Part shown: positions 14,341 through 22,688 of the stretch, piece after piece
Numbering within the stretch: position 1 is the stretch's first letter
Layout: each line of letters opens with the position of its first letter
NCBI GenBank assembly: GCA_039030125.1
Contig: JBCCEV010000022.1
Location: forward strand, 1 to 34,357
From: JBCCEV01 sp039030125
GTDB taxonomy: Bacteria; Pseudomonadota; Gammaproteobacteria; Ga0077536
Direction of reading: 5' to 3'
DNA length: 34,357 bases
Translations under genes and position numbers: made by a program
Notes under the pieces: model-generated
What the model was told of the DNA's origin: nothing
Seen by the model: the letters and a program-made list of their open reading frames with translations, nothing else
The model's database searches: none

Positions 14341-15957
14341 CTCCGCGATCGCATTCTCCCGCAGCTCCACCTTGCGGATCTTGCCCGACGCCGTCATTGG
14401 AAATTCGTCGATAAACAAAACGTGTTTTGGAATTTTGAAAGAGGCGACCTTGCCCTGGCAGTAGCCAATCACCTCTTCTTCGCTGATATGGGAGCCCTCT
14501 TGCCGCTGGACGTAGGCCAGCGCCACCTCTGTTAGCCTTGGATCGGGATAGCTCACTACCGCGACCTGCTGGACGCCGTCGGCTTGCAGCAGCAGCGCTT
14601 CGACTTCCATCGGATCGACATTCTCACCGCCGACTTTGAGCATGTCTTTATAGCGACCCAAGAATCTAATGTAGCCGTCAGCACGCCGTATCCCGGTATC
14701 ACCGGTGTGGAACCAACCTTGCTCGTCATAGCAATCTGCCGTTTCTTTGGGTTTCTTGTAATACCCCATCATCACGCCATAGCCTTTGACGACCATTTCA
14801 CCGGGTTCATCAAACGCTTTTTCTTCTAGCGTTTCCGGATCAATAATTTTGCATTCATAGCCCGGCGCACAGTAGCCGGATGATTCCGCGCGCTGTTCAA
14901 CCGTGTCGCTTAATGAACCAACCAACATGGCCGCGCCAATCTCGCTCATGCCGTAACCTGTAACCGACACCAGCGGCGCCAGAACTTCAGCGGCCTTGCG
15001 GCAGATCGGCACCCCGCTCTTCATACCGCAGGCGAATAATCCGGTTCGCAACGAGGAGATATCCTTGTTGAGTCTTTCTTGCGACTCCGTTAGGTCTTTG
15101 AGATGGGTTTCAAAGCCATGAATGATCGTGGCTTTGTGGGACTCGATCAGTTCAACCGCTTCATCCGGGACGAAGGTTTCCATCATCACCTGGCGAGCAC
15201 CGGTGAGCATTGAAAATAGCGCGCACTCCGAGTAGGCAAACAAGTGAAACATTGGCAAATAGTTGAGGATGGTGTCGTTTTCAGTAACCCCCAAGCGGAA
15301 GCAACGTTCCTCGACCAAACGCAGCATGATGTGATTGTGCATGACCCCTTTGGGAAAGCCTGTCGTCCCGGAGGTGTACATAATGAATACGGGATCGTCA
15401 GGGTCCACACCATCGGCGCGCGTCTGCAGTTGCTCATCGGAGACCTTGGCGCTGGCCGCAGTCATATCGCACCATCGCAGCGTTCCTTTATGGCTTGCAT
15501 CGCTAAGGAGAATGACCTGACGCATCTCGGGGTACGCGCTGTCGTTTAACAGCGCCCCGTCCTCAGGTAAGGACAGCACTTCGCTGATCATTTCCAGATA
15601 ATCGACCGGCCCCGACTGATCGTGGGCAATCAGATAGTTCGCATCAGATTGCTGCAGCAGATAGGCGAGATCATTGGTGCGAAAACGGGTATTGACTGGC
15701 ACCTGGACCGCACCAATCTTCGCTAGCGCGAACATGATGAACATCCACTCCGAACGGTTCATCAGCCACACGGCGACGTGGTCTCCAGGCTTCACCCCTA
15801 TCGCCATCAATCCCTTCGCGACTTCATCAATTTTCTCTAGGAGTTCGCTAAATGTGTAGCATTCATCACGAAACACGAGCGCCTGGCGATTACCAAAACG
15901 CTCTGCCATGGATGTGGCTAACGATCCAAAGGTCTTTTTCTCATACCAATCGGCCAT
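14317..15957 (-). CDS. AMP-forming acyl-CoA synthetase (long/medium-chain fatty acid CoA ligase-like)
   Basis: This 546-residue ANL-superfamily enzyme activates a carboxylic acid to acyl-AMP and then acyl-CoA. The P-loop is YTSGTTGFPKG (194-204). Later core motifs are TGYGMSEIGAA, GEMVVKGYGVMMGYYKKPKET, GWFHTGDTG and GRYKDMLKVGGENVDPMEVE; the catalytic lysine is K526 in TASGKIRK. I chose the ATG complementary to 15955-15957 (MADWYEKKTF), preceded by GGAAAG, over an in-frame TTG 22 codons upstream, because homologues usually begin near here. It is divergent from the alkyl-DHAP-synthase-like gene across a 114-bp gap. The acid substrate is not readable; cyclohexanecarboxylate- or fatty-acid-type ligases are both possible. 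Confidence 0.92.
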   Translation of the reverse strand: MADWYEKKTFGSLATSMAERFGNRQALVFRDECYTFSELLEKIDEVAKGLMAIGVKPGDHVAVWLMNRSEWMFIMFALAKIGAVQVPVNTRFRTNDLAYLLQQSDANYLIAHDQSGPVDYLEMISEVLSLPEDGALLNDSAYPEMRQVILLSDASHKGTLRWCDMTAASAKVSDEQLQTRADGVDPDDPVFIMYTSGTTGFPKGVMHNHIMLRLVEERCFRLGVTENDTILNYLPMFHLFAYSECALFSMLTGARQVMMETFVPDEAVELIESHKATIIHGFETHLKDLTESQERLNKDISSLRTGLFACGMKSGVPICRKAAEVLAPLVSVTGYGMSEIGAAMLVGSLSDTVEQRAESSGYCAPGYECKIIDPETLEEKAFDEPGEMVVKGYGVMMGYYKKPKETADCYDEQGWFHTGDTGIRRADGYIRFLGRYKDMLKVGGENVDPMEVEALLLQADGVQQVAVVSYPDPRLTEVALAYVQRQEGSHISEEEVIGYCQGKVASFKIPKHVLFIDEFPMTASGKIRKVELRENAIAELETRKAS

Positions 15958-16071
15958 CTTTTCTTTCCCAGTTGTGCGCAGCGCTTCGTTCACTGTATAC
16001 GCGATGCGCGCCGGCTGTGACAAGTAGCGGGTACACTTGGTGCCAGCAAGGAAAAACGTGGGAGATCGGTC

Positions 16072-17679
16072 GTGGCGGTAAGAAGCGAACGCCGAAGTTA
16101 TTGGACCTGGGGCTACGAATCCGATGAGCCGAGCGACGCCGAGCGGGCGCGGGCGGCGGGGGATCTAGGCGCACGGATCGGAAAGAGCGTCGAGATCCCA
16201 GCGATCCCTAAAATCGATGAGATCTCGCTGCGTGCTTCGCGGGTCACTATCCCGAATGCTCTGCAGAAGTGGGTCCGCACTGATCATATTGATCGTCTCA
16301 CCCATACCCACGGCGGACATCCCGTTGAGCTGCTACTGGGTATGCGTGGGCAATTCGATAATCCGCCAGATGCAGTGGCTCACCCCAGCAGCGAAGAGGA
16401 ACTGGAGCAAACCTTGGCATGGTGCGATGTGCATGGTTACGTCGCGATCCCTTACGGCGGCGGCACCAGCGTCGTATGGGGGGTGAACGTCCCGCCGCAC
16501 GCCCCGGTTGCCATTACCATCGACTTAGATCACCTCAACCGGATCCTTGAAATTGACGAAGTTTCTCGCGCCGGCCGTTTCGAGGCCGGGATCCTGGGAC
16601 CCGATCTAGAAGCGCAATTGAAAACCAAGGGCCTGACGCTGCGACACTTCCCGCAGAGTTTTCCGTGGTCAACCGTGGGCGGCTGGGTCGCCACCCGCTC
16701 AGGCGGACATTACGCCACCAATCACACGCATATCGACGATTTTGTTGAATCGACCCGGATGCTCACGCCCAAGGGATGGATGGAAACCCGGCGTCTGCCC
16801 GGTAGCGGCGCAGGACCAAGTCCCGATCGCCTCGTTATCGGCTCCGAGGGCACGCTTGGGATCATCAGCGATTGCTGGCTAAGACTACAGAAGCGACCAA
16901 CCTTCCGCGCCACCGCGGGGGTTGTTTTCCCAAGTTGGCAAGCTGGCACCAACGCGGTTCGGGAGTTAGTACAGTTGAAACTCTGGCCCGCTAACTTGCG
17001 CATCCTTGATCCTCGCGAAGCGGGTGATCGGGCGGGTTTAGACGGCACCCAAGCACTGGTCATCATCGGCTTCGAATCGAGCGAACTTAGCCAAGCAACT
17101 CACATCCGCGAGGCGGTCGCCGTCGCTCGGGATCACGGCGGCGTGATCGATGACCAGGAAATCCTGGTTGAGGACGGCAGCGGCAAGGCCACCGGACACG
17201 GTGGCGCGGTTGGCGCTTGGCGAAACGCGTTTATTGGTATCAATGCAGGGTTAACCGCTGGCCTTGGTTTGTTAACGGATACTTTCGAGACGGCCATAAC
17301 GTGGGACCAGTGGCCGGCTTTCGACGCCTCAGTCCGGGCGCGAGTGGGCCAGGTTCTGCGGGAAACCATGGGCGCCAGCGCTACGCTATCCTGTCGATTC
17401 ACGCACGTCTACGCTGACGGTCCGGCGCCGTATTATTCCTTTAGCGGTGTGGTGCCTATTGGCAGCGAGGCGGAAATTTGGCAAACGATAAAAACCGAGG
17501 CGACCGCCGCGGTTGTCGATGCTGGCGGCACGGTAACCCATCATCACGCTGTCGGTCGGATGCACGCCCAGGGTTGGACACAACAGCGGCCAGCACTATT
17601 CGAGCATGCGTTGCGCGCGGTCAAAAGGGAATTCGACCCCAACGGGATCCTCAATCCAGGAGTTTTGTTTGAACCTTAA
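16072..17679 (+). CDS. FAD-binding oxidoreductase resembling alkyldihydroxyacetonephosphate synthase
   Basis: This 535-residue flavoprotein starts with GTG at 16072, with GGGAG 7 bases upstream. It begins VRSERRSYWTWGYESDEPSD, like bacterial proteins annotated as alkylglycerone-phosphate synthase (AGPS). The PCMH FAD domain (about 105-285) shows VAIPYGGGTSVVWGV, RAGRFEAGILGPDLEAQL, LRHFPQSFPWSTVGGWVATRSGGHYAT and RLVIGSEGTLGIIS. The cap and C-terminal domain end THHHAVGRMHAQGW and FDPNGILNPGVLF; the HHH cluster matches the AGPS catalytic histidine region. AGPS makes ether lipids, but many bacterial relatives oxidise 2-hydroxy acids or unknown compounds, and no acyltransferase partner is adjacent. 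Its last 4 bases overlap the end of the convergent CBU_0592-type gene. Confidence 0.87.
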   Translation: MAVRSERRSYWTWGYESDEPSDAERARAAGDLGARIGKSVEIPAIPKIDEISLRASRVTIPNALQKWVRTDHIDRLTHTHGGHPVELLLGMRGQFDNPPDAVAHPSSEEELEQTLAWCDVHGYVAIPYGGGTSVVWGVNVPPHAPVAITIDLDHLNRILEIDEVSRAGRFEAGILGPDLEAQLKTKGLTLRHFPQSFPWSTVGGWVATRSGGHYATNHTHIDDFVESTRMLTPKGWMETRRLPGSGAGPSPDRLVIGSEGTLGIISDCWLRLQKRPTFRATAGVVFPSWQAGTNAVRELVQLKLWPANLRILDPREAGDRAGLDGTQALVIIGFESSELSQATHIREAVAVARDHGGVIDDQEILVEDGSGKATGHGGAVGAWRNAFIGINAGLTAGLGLLTDTFETAITWDQWPAFDASVRARVGQVLRETMGASATLSCRFTHVYADGPAPYYSFSGVVPIGSEAEIWQTIKTEATAAVVDAGGTVTHHHAVGRMHAQGWTQQRPALFEHALRAVKREFDPNGILNPGVLFEP

Positions 17680-17924
17680 GCCCGGGCGCGGGCGCGAAAA
17701 TACTTAGTAATGCCATAGAGGCTGATCAAAACCCAGCAAACTTCGATCACGAATGCTGAAAAATTGAAATCAAACAGCAGAGAAAGCGTAATCAAGCTGG
17801 CGCCGATCAGATTCATCACTGAATAATTGAGATCCAGGCTGCTGAGTTTTTCGGCTTGGAGTAAGTAGTAGGCAATGAGGATCAAAACCACACCGAGCAG
17901 CCCTACATAATCAAACCACGCCAT
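17676..17924 (-). CDS. CBU_0592-type small integral membrane protein
   Basis: This 82-residue protein has three hydrophobic segments (about 8-24, 36-52 and 54-74) with a basic C-terminus (RARARA), predicting an inner-membrane protein with the tail in the cytoplasm. The pattern GVVLILIAYYLLQAEKLSS, the NLIGASLITLSLLFDFN stretch and EVCWVLISLYGITKY matches small membrane proteins annotated as CBU_0592 family, whose function is unknown. AGGAG (complement of 17931-17935) lies 6 bases before the ATG. It follows the HAD hydrolase by 12 bases, so the two probably share a transcript. Confidence 0.8.
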   Translation of the reverse strand: MAWFDYVGLLGVVLILIAYYLLQAEKLSSLDLNYSVMNLIGASLITLSLLFDFNFSAFVIEVCWVLISLYGITKYFRARARA

Positions 17925-17936
17925 TATCTACTCCTG

Positions 17937-18656
17937 CTAAATCAAGTCGGAAAGCTCGGCCAAAGTGCCGATCACGTGGTCAGGAAGCGCCGTGGTTGTT
18001 TTCGTTTGCAACGGCGGCTCCATGCCGCCATCGGTCACCAAGGCAGTTCGCATACCCAGCGCCGCGGCACCAGCGATATCGTGCTCTGGAGAATCGCCGA
18101 CGAACAAAACCTCGCTAGGGTTTAAACCTGATTTTTCCAGGCAAACGTCGAAAATACCGCGATGGGGCTTACAAGAGCGCGCGGCTTCCGAGCTTGTCCA
18201 ATGATCGAGATAATCGTGAAGCGCTTCGCGTGTCACTAACGGCGTTAGCATATGCTCGTCGATATTCGAGCAAATAGAAAGGTAAAGTGATTTAGCCTTC
18301 AGAGCGCTCAAGGTACCGATGCAGTCGGCTTTGATCTCCAGGCAGTCGAACAATGCTTGATCGTATTCCCGGCGATACCATTCGTGAACTTCAGGGTCGT
18401 AGGCGACGTCTAAAAACTCTACGAACCTCACGAACATGTCATTAAACAGATCGACATGCAGATAATATGGTTGCTGGGCGTAACGCGCTGCGATCTCTTT
18501 ACTCGCTTTGCCGTAGGCCTGTTTTATCGCTTCGGGGGACTCATCACATTTCAGCCGCTCGGTCGCCTCAAGCAAAAATCGAACGTTGGTCTGCGCAACG
18601 TTGCGATAGCTGAATAAGGTCCCACCAAGGTCGAAGAAAATACCTTTTATTGTCAT
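17937..18656 (-). CDS. HAD-superfamily hydrolase
   Basis: This 239-residue protein has HAD motif I FFDLGGTL (7-14), an all-helical cap, motif II around LSICSN, motif III lysine in SSEAARSCKPHRGIF, and motif IV VLFVGDSPEHDIAGAAALGMRTALV. This is the layout of subfamily-I HADs such as phosphoglycolate- or dehalogenase-like enzymes. In motif I the second acidic residue of DxDGT is Gly (DLGGT), as in a sizeable subset of HADs, and this could weaken phosphatase chemistry. The substrate is unknown. The ATG is at the complement of 18654-18656. It is divergent from the MFS transporter across 72 bp and precedes the CBU_0592-type gene. Confidence 0.87.
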   Translation of the reverse strand: MTIKGIFFDLGGTLFSYRNVAQTNVRFLLEATERLKCDESPEAIKQAYGKASKEIAARYAQQPYYLHVDLFNDMFVRFVEFLDVAYDPEVHEWYRREYDQALFDCLEIKADCIGTLSALKAKSLYLSICSNIDEHMLTPLVTREALHDYLDHWTSSEAARSCKPHRGIFDVCLEKSGLNPSEVLFVGDSPEHDIAGAAALGMRTALVTDGGMEPPLQTKTTTALPDHVIGTLAELSDLI

Positions 18657-18728
18657 GCTTGCGTCAAGTGGTGAAAGAAATTGGTCGGCACACAGTGTAA
18701 CGACTAATGATTATCGAACGGGTAAAAC

Positions 18729-19952
18729 ATGCTGAGTCGCTACTTACCTTTATTCTCGCTCATCGTCGCGGGCGAATTGATCTTCAGTTTACCGTTTCAC
18801 ATTCCGCGGTATTTTCGCCCTACCTTCCTCGAGGCCTTCGGTCTCACCAATAGCGACCTTGGTGATACGTTTGCCGTCTATGGCGTGTGCGCCATGTTGG
18901 CGTACTTTCCAGGCGGCTTGCTCGCCGATCGGTTCTCGGCGCGATCGCTAATCACCAGTTCCTTAGCGGCCACGGCGCTCGGCGGATTCTACTTGCTGAG
19001 CATCCCGAGCGGGCGCGGCTTGGCGGTATTGTTCGGCTATTGGGGCATTACCACCATTCTGCTTTTTTGGGCCGCCATGCTCCGCGCGACGCGAGAATGG
19101 GGCGGTGAGTTCGCACAGGGGCAAGCGTTTGGTCTGCTCGATGGCGGCCGCGGTCTTGTTGCCGCGGTGATGGCCTCTCTTGCCGTGTTGCTGTTCGCGT
19201 TGGTTGTTGGCGATGCCCACGACCTTACCAGCACAGCGCGCCTCAACGGTATGCGGATGGTGATCCTCTGTTACACGCTAGCGACGATCGCCGCGGCACT
19301 CCTGTGTTGGTTTGCGCTTCCCAATTCCGAGGGTTCGCGTGCCACCAAGGAGCGATTGCGTTTTCACTCAATGTTCAACCTGGTACTGCAAGCGATGATC
19401 GTCGCGTGTGCTTACTGCGGTTACAAAGGGCTCGACAACTATTCGCTTTACGCCGCACAAGTGCTTGGCATGAGCGAGGTTGACGCCGCACGATTCACCG
19501 CGGCCACTGCCTACATTCGAGTCGGGGCCGCGATCACCGCCGGATTTTTAGCCGACCGGATCGGCGTGCGCAATATCGTCGTGGTCTTATTTGCGATTCT
19601 CGGCGGCGCTTATCTGGCCCTGGGATATGCCAACCCCAATGAGACCCATGGCATCATTTTCGCGAACCTGATTGTTACCTACATCGCGGTTTTCGCGCTG
19701 CGCGGTGTTTACTTCGCGTTAATTGCGGAATCGGGGATCGACAAACGCAGCACCGGGACCGCGATTGGCGTCGTGTCGGTCGTGGGTTTTACCCCTGACA
19801 TTTTTTTCGCGCCGCTAGCCGGGCGCATACTCGACGCCGACCCCGGCTTGGTGGGTCACCAAAATTTCTTCTTGCTGCTCAGCGGCTTCGCGAGTGCGGG
19901 TCTAGTCGCCGCGGCAACACTTGCCGCAGTCATCAGACGCCAACGTCGATAA
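18729..19952 (+). CDS. Major facilitator superfamily transporter (NarK/nitrate-nitrite-like)
   Basis: This 407-residue membrane protein has about 12 hydrophobic helices. Landmarks are GLTNSDLGDTFAVYGVCAMLAYFPGGLLADRFSARSLI, which includes the MFS loop 2-3 motif G-x-L-A-D-R-x-x-x-R, and a repeat of it in the second half as AGFLADRIGVRN. A cytoplasmic linker lies near 200-215 (NSEGSRATKERLRF). The N-terminal pattern resembles nitrate/nitrite and OFA-type MFS branches, but the NarK nitrate-signature glycine stretches are not convincingly present, so the cargo is unknown. The stop is 2 bases from the end of the convergent diguanylate cyclase gene. Confidence 0.9.
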   Translation: MLSRYLPLFSLIVAGELIFSLPFHIPRYFRPTFLEAFGLTNSDLGDTFAVYGVCAMLAYFPGGLLADRFSARSLITSSLAATALGGFYLLSIPSGRGLAVLFGYWGITTILLFWAAMLRATREWGGEFAQGQAFGLLDGGRGLVAAVMASLAVLLFALVVGDAHDLTSTARLNGMRMVILCYTLATIAAALLCWFALPNSEGSRATKERLRFHSMFNLVLQAMIVACAYCGYKGLDNYSLYAAQVLGMSEVDAARFTAATAYIRVGAAITAGFLADRIGVRNIVVVLFAILGGAYLALGYANPNETHGIIFANLIVTYIAVFALRGVYFALIAESGIDKRSTGTAIGVVSVVGFTPDIFFAPLAGRILDADPGLVGHQNFFLLLSGFASAGLVAAATLAAVIRRQRR

Positions 19953-19954
19953 CC

Positions 19955-20995
19955 CTAGGCGCTGCGTGCAAGTTGCCGTGGTTGACCGACCTCGACGCGA
20001 TTGCGGCCACTCGACTTCGCCAAGTAAAGCGCCTCATCGGCACGTTCTAGCGCTTCGTCGATGGATTCGCCCGTCTGAATAAGCGTCGCGCCAATCGAAA
20101 TCGTGATCTTTTCCACTTCCTTGCCTGTTTTAGGATTGAACACGCGACCTTTTTCAATCGCGCTTCGAATCGACTCAGCGACCGATACCCCACCGGTTAA
20201 AGGCGTGTCGGGCAGCAGTACCGTGAACTCTTCACCACCAAAACGAGCGACCATGTCTTGGCCCTTGATCAATTTCTGAAACGCCTTGCCAACAACCTTC
20301 AGCACTTTGTCACCGAATAGATGGCCGTAAGTGTCGTTCACGTTCTTGAACTTATCGATATCGCCGATCAACACGCAGTGCTCTTTTTCGACATAGTCGG
20401 GGCGCGCCTGCAGCTCGGCGACTGCCTCGTCAAAGGCCTTGCGATTCGCCAATCCGGTTAACGGATCGTGCTTCGCTTCGTGACGGACGCGATTGAGTTC
20501 ATCTTGAAGACGCTCTGTCTCTTTTTGACTCTCTTCAATCTGAAGGTGCAAGGCGCTATGGCTTTCGGTCATCTTTGAGGTTGCGTTCAACAGCGACTTA
20601 ACCACCGTTTGAATATCAACTGCATCGTCGCTTAACGCCTCGGCCCCCTGGGTTAAGGACTTTTCATATTCACTGATTTCGCTATCCGCACTATCTAAGG
20701 AGCTATTGATACCGGCCAAAATCCGCTGCACGGTCTCCTCGGCATCTCGCACTCGCGCTTCGTTTTCTTGCTCGAGAAAACTCTTATGCAACTCGGCCAT
20801 CGCCTGTGCATCGAACTTGTCACCTTTGGCCAACATCGCCTCCAGGCGCTCGGATAGCTGCGGATTAATGCCCGCGACGTGGTGATACCAGACGGCATAG
20901 TTCAAGGGCGTGACCGGCACCTTCTGCTCGGCCATCAACGGTAAAGCCATCCTAAGAAACTGGCCTGATTCCTCCAAGGTCGTCGAATCGTTCAA
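19955..20995 (-). CDS. Diguanylate cyclase (GGDEF domain) with N-terminal helical sensor/coiled coil
   Basis: This 346-residue protein makes cyclic di-GMP from two GTP. The catalytic motif is RFGGEEFTVLLP (GGEEF at 253-257), preceded by DPLTGLANRKAFDEA and IDKFKNVNDTYGHLFGDKVL, and followed by ISIGAT and ADEALYLAKSSGRN. The inhibitory I-site position carries K-G-Q-D rather than RxxD, so product inhibition may be weaker. Residues 1-165 contain no membrane segment and look helical, with a coiled coil (SESQKE-type heptads around 145-170) that could dimerise the enzyme. The start is TTG at the complement of 20993-20995, supported by GGGGA a few bases upstream; an ATG at residue 16 is an alternative. 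Confidence 0.92.
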   Translation of the reverse strand: MNDSTTLEESGQFLRMALPLMAEQKVPVTPLNYAVWYHHVAGINPQLSERLEAMLAKGDKFDAQAMAELHKSFLEQENEARVRDAEETVQRILAGINSSLDSADSEISEYEKSLTQGAEALSDDAVDIQTVVKSLLNATSKMTESHSALHLQIEESQKETERLQDELNRVRHEAKHDPLTGLANRKAFDEAVAELQARPDYVEKEHCVLIGDIDKFKNVNDTYGHLFGDKVLKVVGKAFQKLIKGQDMVARFGGEEFTVLLPDTPLTGGVSVAESIRSAIEKGRVFNPKTGKEVEKITISIGATLIQTGESIDEALERADEALYLAKSSGRNRVEVGQPRQLARSA

Positions 20996-21137
20996 GGTTA
21001 TCCCCAGAATTAATTTATTAGTATCGCCATAGACCTATCGGCCACATTTCGTTGGGCTTTAGTGCGAATATGGACGACATCCATGGCCCGCCTTAAGATG
21101 CCGAATCCATTACGAAAATTTAACCGTAATTAGGCCT

Positions 21138-22313
21138 ATGCAGCTTCTTGAGCCCATCTGCGCGCGGCAGCGCGAACATTCGAACTGGCGGCGCCAGATC
21201 CACTCTCGCCCCGAACTCGCCTATAACGAGCATGAGACGTCGGCGTTCGTCCAGCAAAAACTCACCGAGTTCGGCATGTCGTTTGAAACCGGGCTGGGGC
21301 AAACAGGAGTTGTCGGAATTTTGCCGGGCGAAAATGAAGGTCCAGCGATTGGCCTGCGCGCCGACATGGACGCCCTGCCGCTGCACGAACTCAACGAATT
21401 TCCTCACCGCTCCAAGCAACACGGCGTTATGCACGCCTGCGGGCACGATGGTCACACAACGATGTTATTGGCGGCCGCCGAATATCTTACCCTCCGTCCA
21501 AAGTTCTCAGGCACGGCTTACTTTATTTTCCAGCCTGCCGAGGAAGGCGAGGCAGGAGCCAAGGCGATGATCGATGACGGGCTGTTCGAACGGTTCCCAA
21601 TGACGTCGGTTTACGGCATACACAATTGGCCCGGTCTCGACGTTGGGAAGATGGCCATGCGGCCAGGCCCGATGATGGCGGCAATGGACACCTTCGAACT
21701 CGTCTTGCGTGGGCGCGGCGGCCACGCGGCCTTGCCTCATCAAACCGCTGACCCCATCGTTGCCGCCACGACCTTGGTGCAAGCGTGGCAAGGCATCGTT
21801 TCCCGCAACGTCAACCCGATCGATTCCGCGGTGTTGTCCGTGACACAAATCCACGCCGGTGACGCTTGGGCCGTGATCCCCAACGAAGTGCTGCTGCGCG
21901 GAACGGTAAGAAGTTTCCGCAACGAAGTAAGGGACATGATCGAAGATCGGATGCAAGAAGTTGCGAGCGGGATCTGCCATGCCAATCACTGTGCGTTTGA
22001 TTGGCACTACGAACGACGATTTCCGGCCACCTGCAATTGGGCCGACGAGACTGGTGATGCCGCCCGTGCCGCGCGGAAAGTTCTGGGCGACGAGCACGTC
22101 GATATGAACGTTGAACCCAGCACCGGCTCGGAGGACTTTGGCTATATGCTGGAGGCCAAGCCCGGATGCTACGCCTTCATTGGCAACGGTCCGCGAGACG
22201 GCGGGCGCATGTTACACAGCCCACATTTCGACTTTAATGATGAGATTATTCCGATCGGCGCGAGTTACTGGGTAACGCTGGTCGAGCAATCGCTCGCGAG
22301 CAAGGCAGCATAA
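21138..22313 (+). CDS. M20 family metallo-amidohydrolase (hippuricase/N-acyl amino acid hydrolase-like)
   Basis: This 391-residue M20D amidohydrolase cleaves N-acyl, N-carbamoyl or indole-amide type bonds. Visible motifs are RRQIHSRPELAYNE, LRADMDALPL, metal ligands MHACGHDGHTT (Cys101, His103), FQPAEEGEAGAKAMIDDG (Glu135-Glu136), GIHNWPGLDVG (His162), the dimerisation domain with RGRGGHAALPHQTADPI, and EPSTGSEDFGYM near the end with a last His in MLHSPHFDF. Length is normal. No ribosome site is seen before the ATG; TAATTA at 21127-21132 only 5 bases upstream could be part of a promoter giving a near-leaderless message. The next two small genes follow on the same strand. Confidence 0.93.
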   Translation: MQLLEPICARQREHSNWRRQIHSRPELAYNEHETSAFVQQKLTEFGMSFETGLGQTGVVGILPGENEGPAIGLRADMDALPLHELNEFPHRSKQHGVMHACGHDGHTTMLLAAAEYLTLRPKFSGTAYFIFQPAEEGEAGAKAMIDDGLFERFPMTSVYGIHNWPGLDVGKMAMRPGPMMAAMDTFELVLRGRGGHAALPHQTADPIVAATTLVQAWQGIVSRNVNPIDSAVLSVTQIHAGDAWAVIPNEVLLRGTVRSFRNEVRDMIEDRMQEVASGICHANHCAFDWHYERRFPATCNWADETGDAARAARKVLGDEHVDMNVEPSTGSEDFGYMLEAKPGCYAFIGNGPRDGGRMLHSPHFDFNDEIIPIGASYWVTLVEQSLASKAA

Positions 22314-22365
22314 AACTAATTTGCTTATTTCAGGCACTAAGGCCTAGAAGACCGAGGATTTAACC

Positions 22366-22626
22366 ATGCCACTTTACGAATACATGTGCGAAGCCAATGG
22401 CCAGGTGGTGGAGACCTATCACAGCATGTCGACGACTGTCGAAACCTGGGGGCAGCTTTGCGAATTGGCCAAACTGGAACTTGGCGACACGCCCGCTGAC
22501 GAGCCCGTTAAGAAAATTATCAGTCGCGGTAGCCAGCTCAACGCGCACAACACCTTCAGCAATCGAGACCTACCGGCTCATAAAGATTCGGGTACGGTCG
22601 CTCCAATGCGTGACAATAAATGGTAG
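22366..22626 (+). CDS. FmdB-like regulatory-protein fold lacking the zinc-ribbon cysteines
   Basis: This 86-residue protein begins MPLYEYMCEANGQVVETYHSM, like FmdB/zinc-ribbon proteins (MPLYEYxCxxCG...). It later has the family's VKKIISRGSQL, which corresponds to VxRLIS. The second Cys of the first pair is Asn (CEAN), and instead of a CPxCGG pair there is one Cys in a longer helix (TWGQLCELAKLELGDTPADE). Zinc binding is therefore unlikely. The tail is polar and disordered-looking, ending MRDNKW. The ribosome site is GAGGAT. It stands 52 bases after the M20 gene and 62 before the SDR gene. Function is unknown; a degenerate FmdB relative is the best description. Confidence 0.72.
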   Translation: MPLYEYMCEANGQVVETYHSMSTTVETWGQLCELAKLELGDTPADEPVKKIISRGSQLNAHNTFSNRDLPAHKDSGTVAPMRDNKW

Positions 22627-22688
22627 GCGATGTAGCTTGCGCGGCTAAGCATCTCATTTTGTAGCGCACCCGCCCCGAGGAAAAACAA

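Noticed and set aside
21507..22097. Minus-strand frame of 196 residues
   Set aside because: Antisense to the M20 hydrolase, which has all catalytic motifs.
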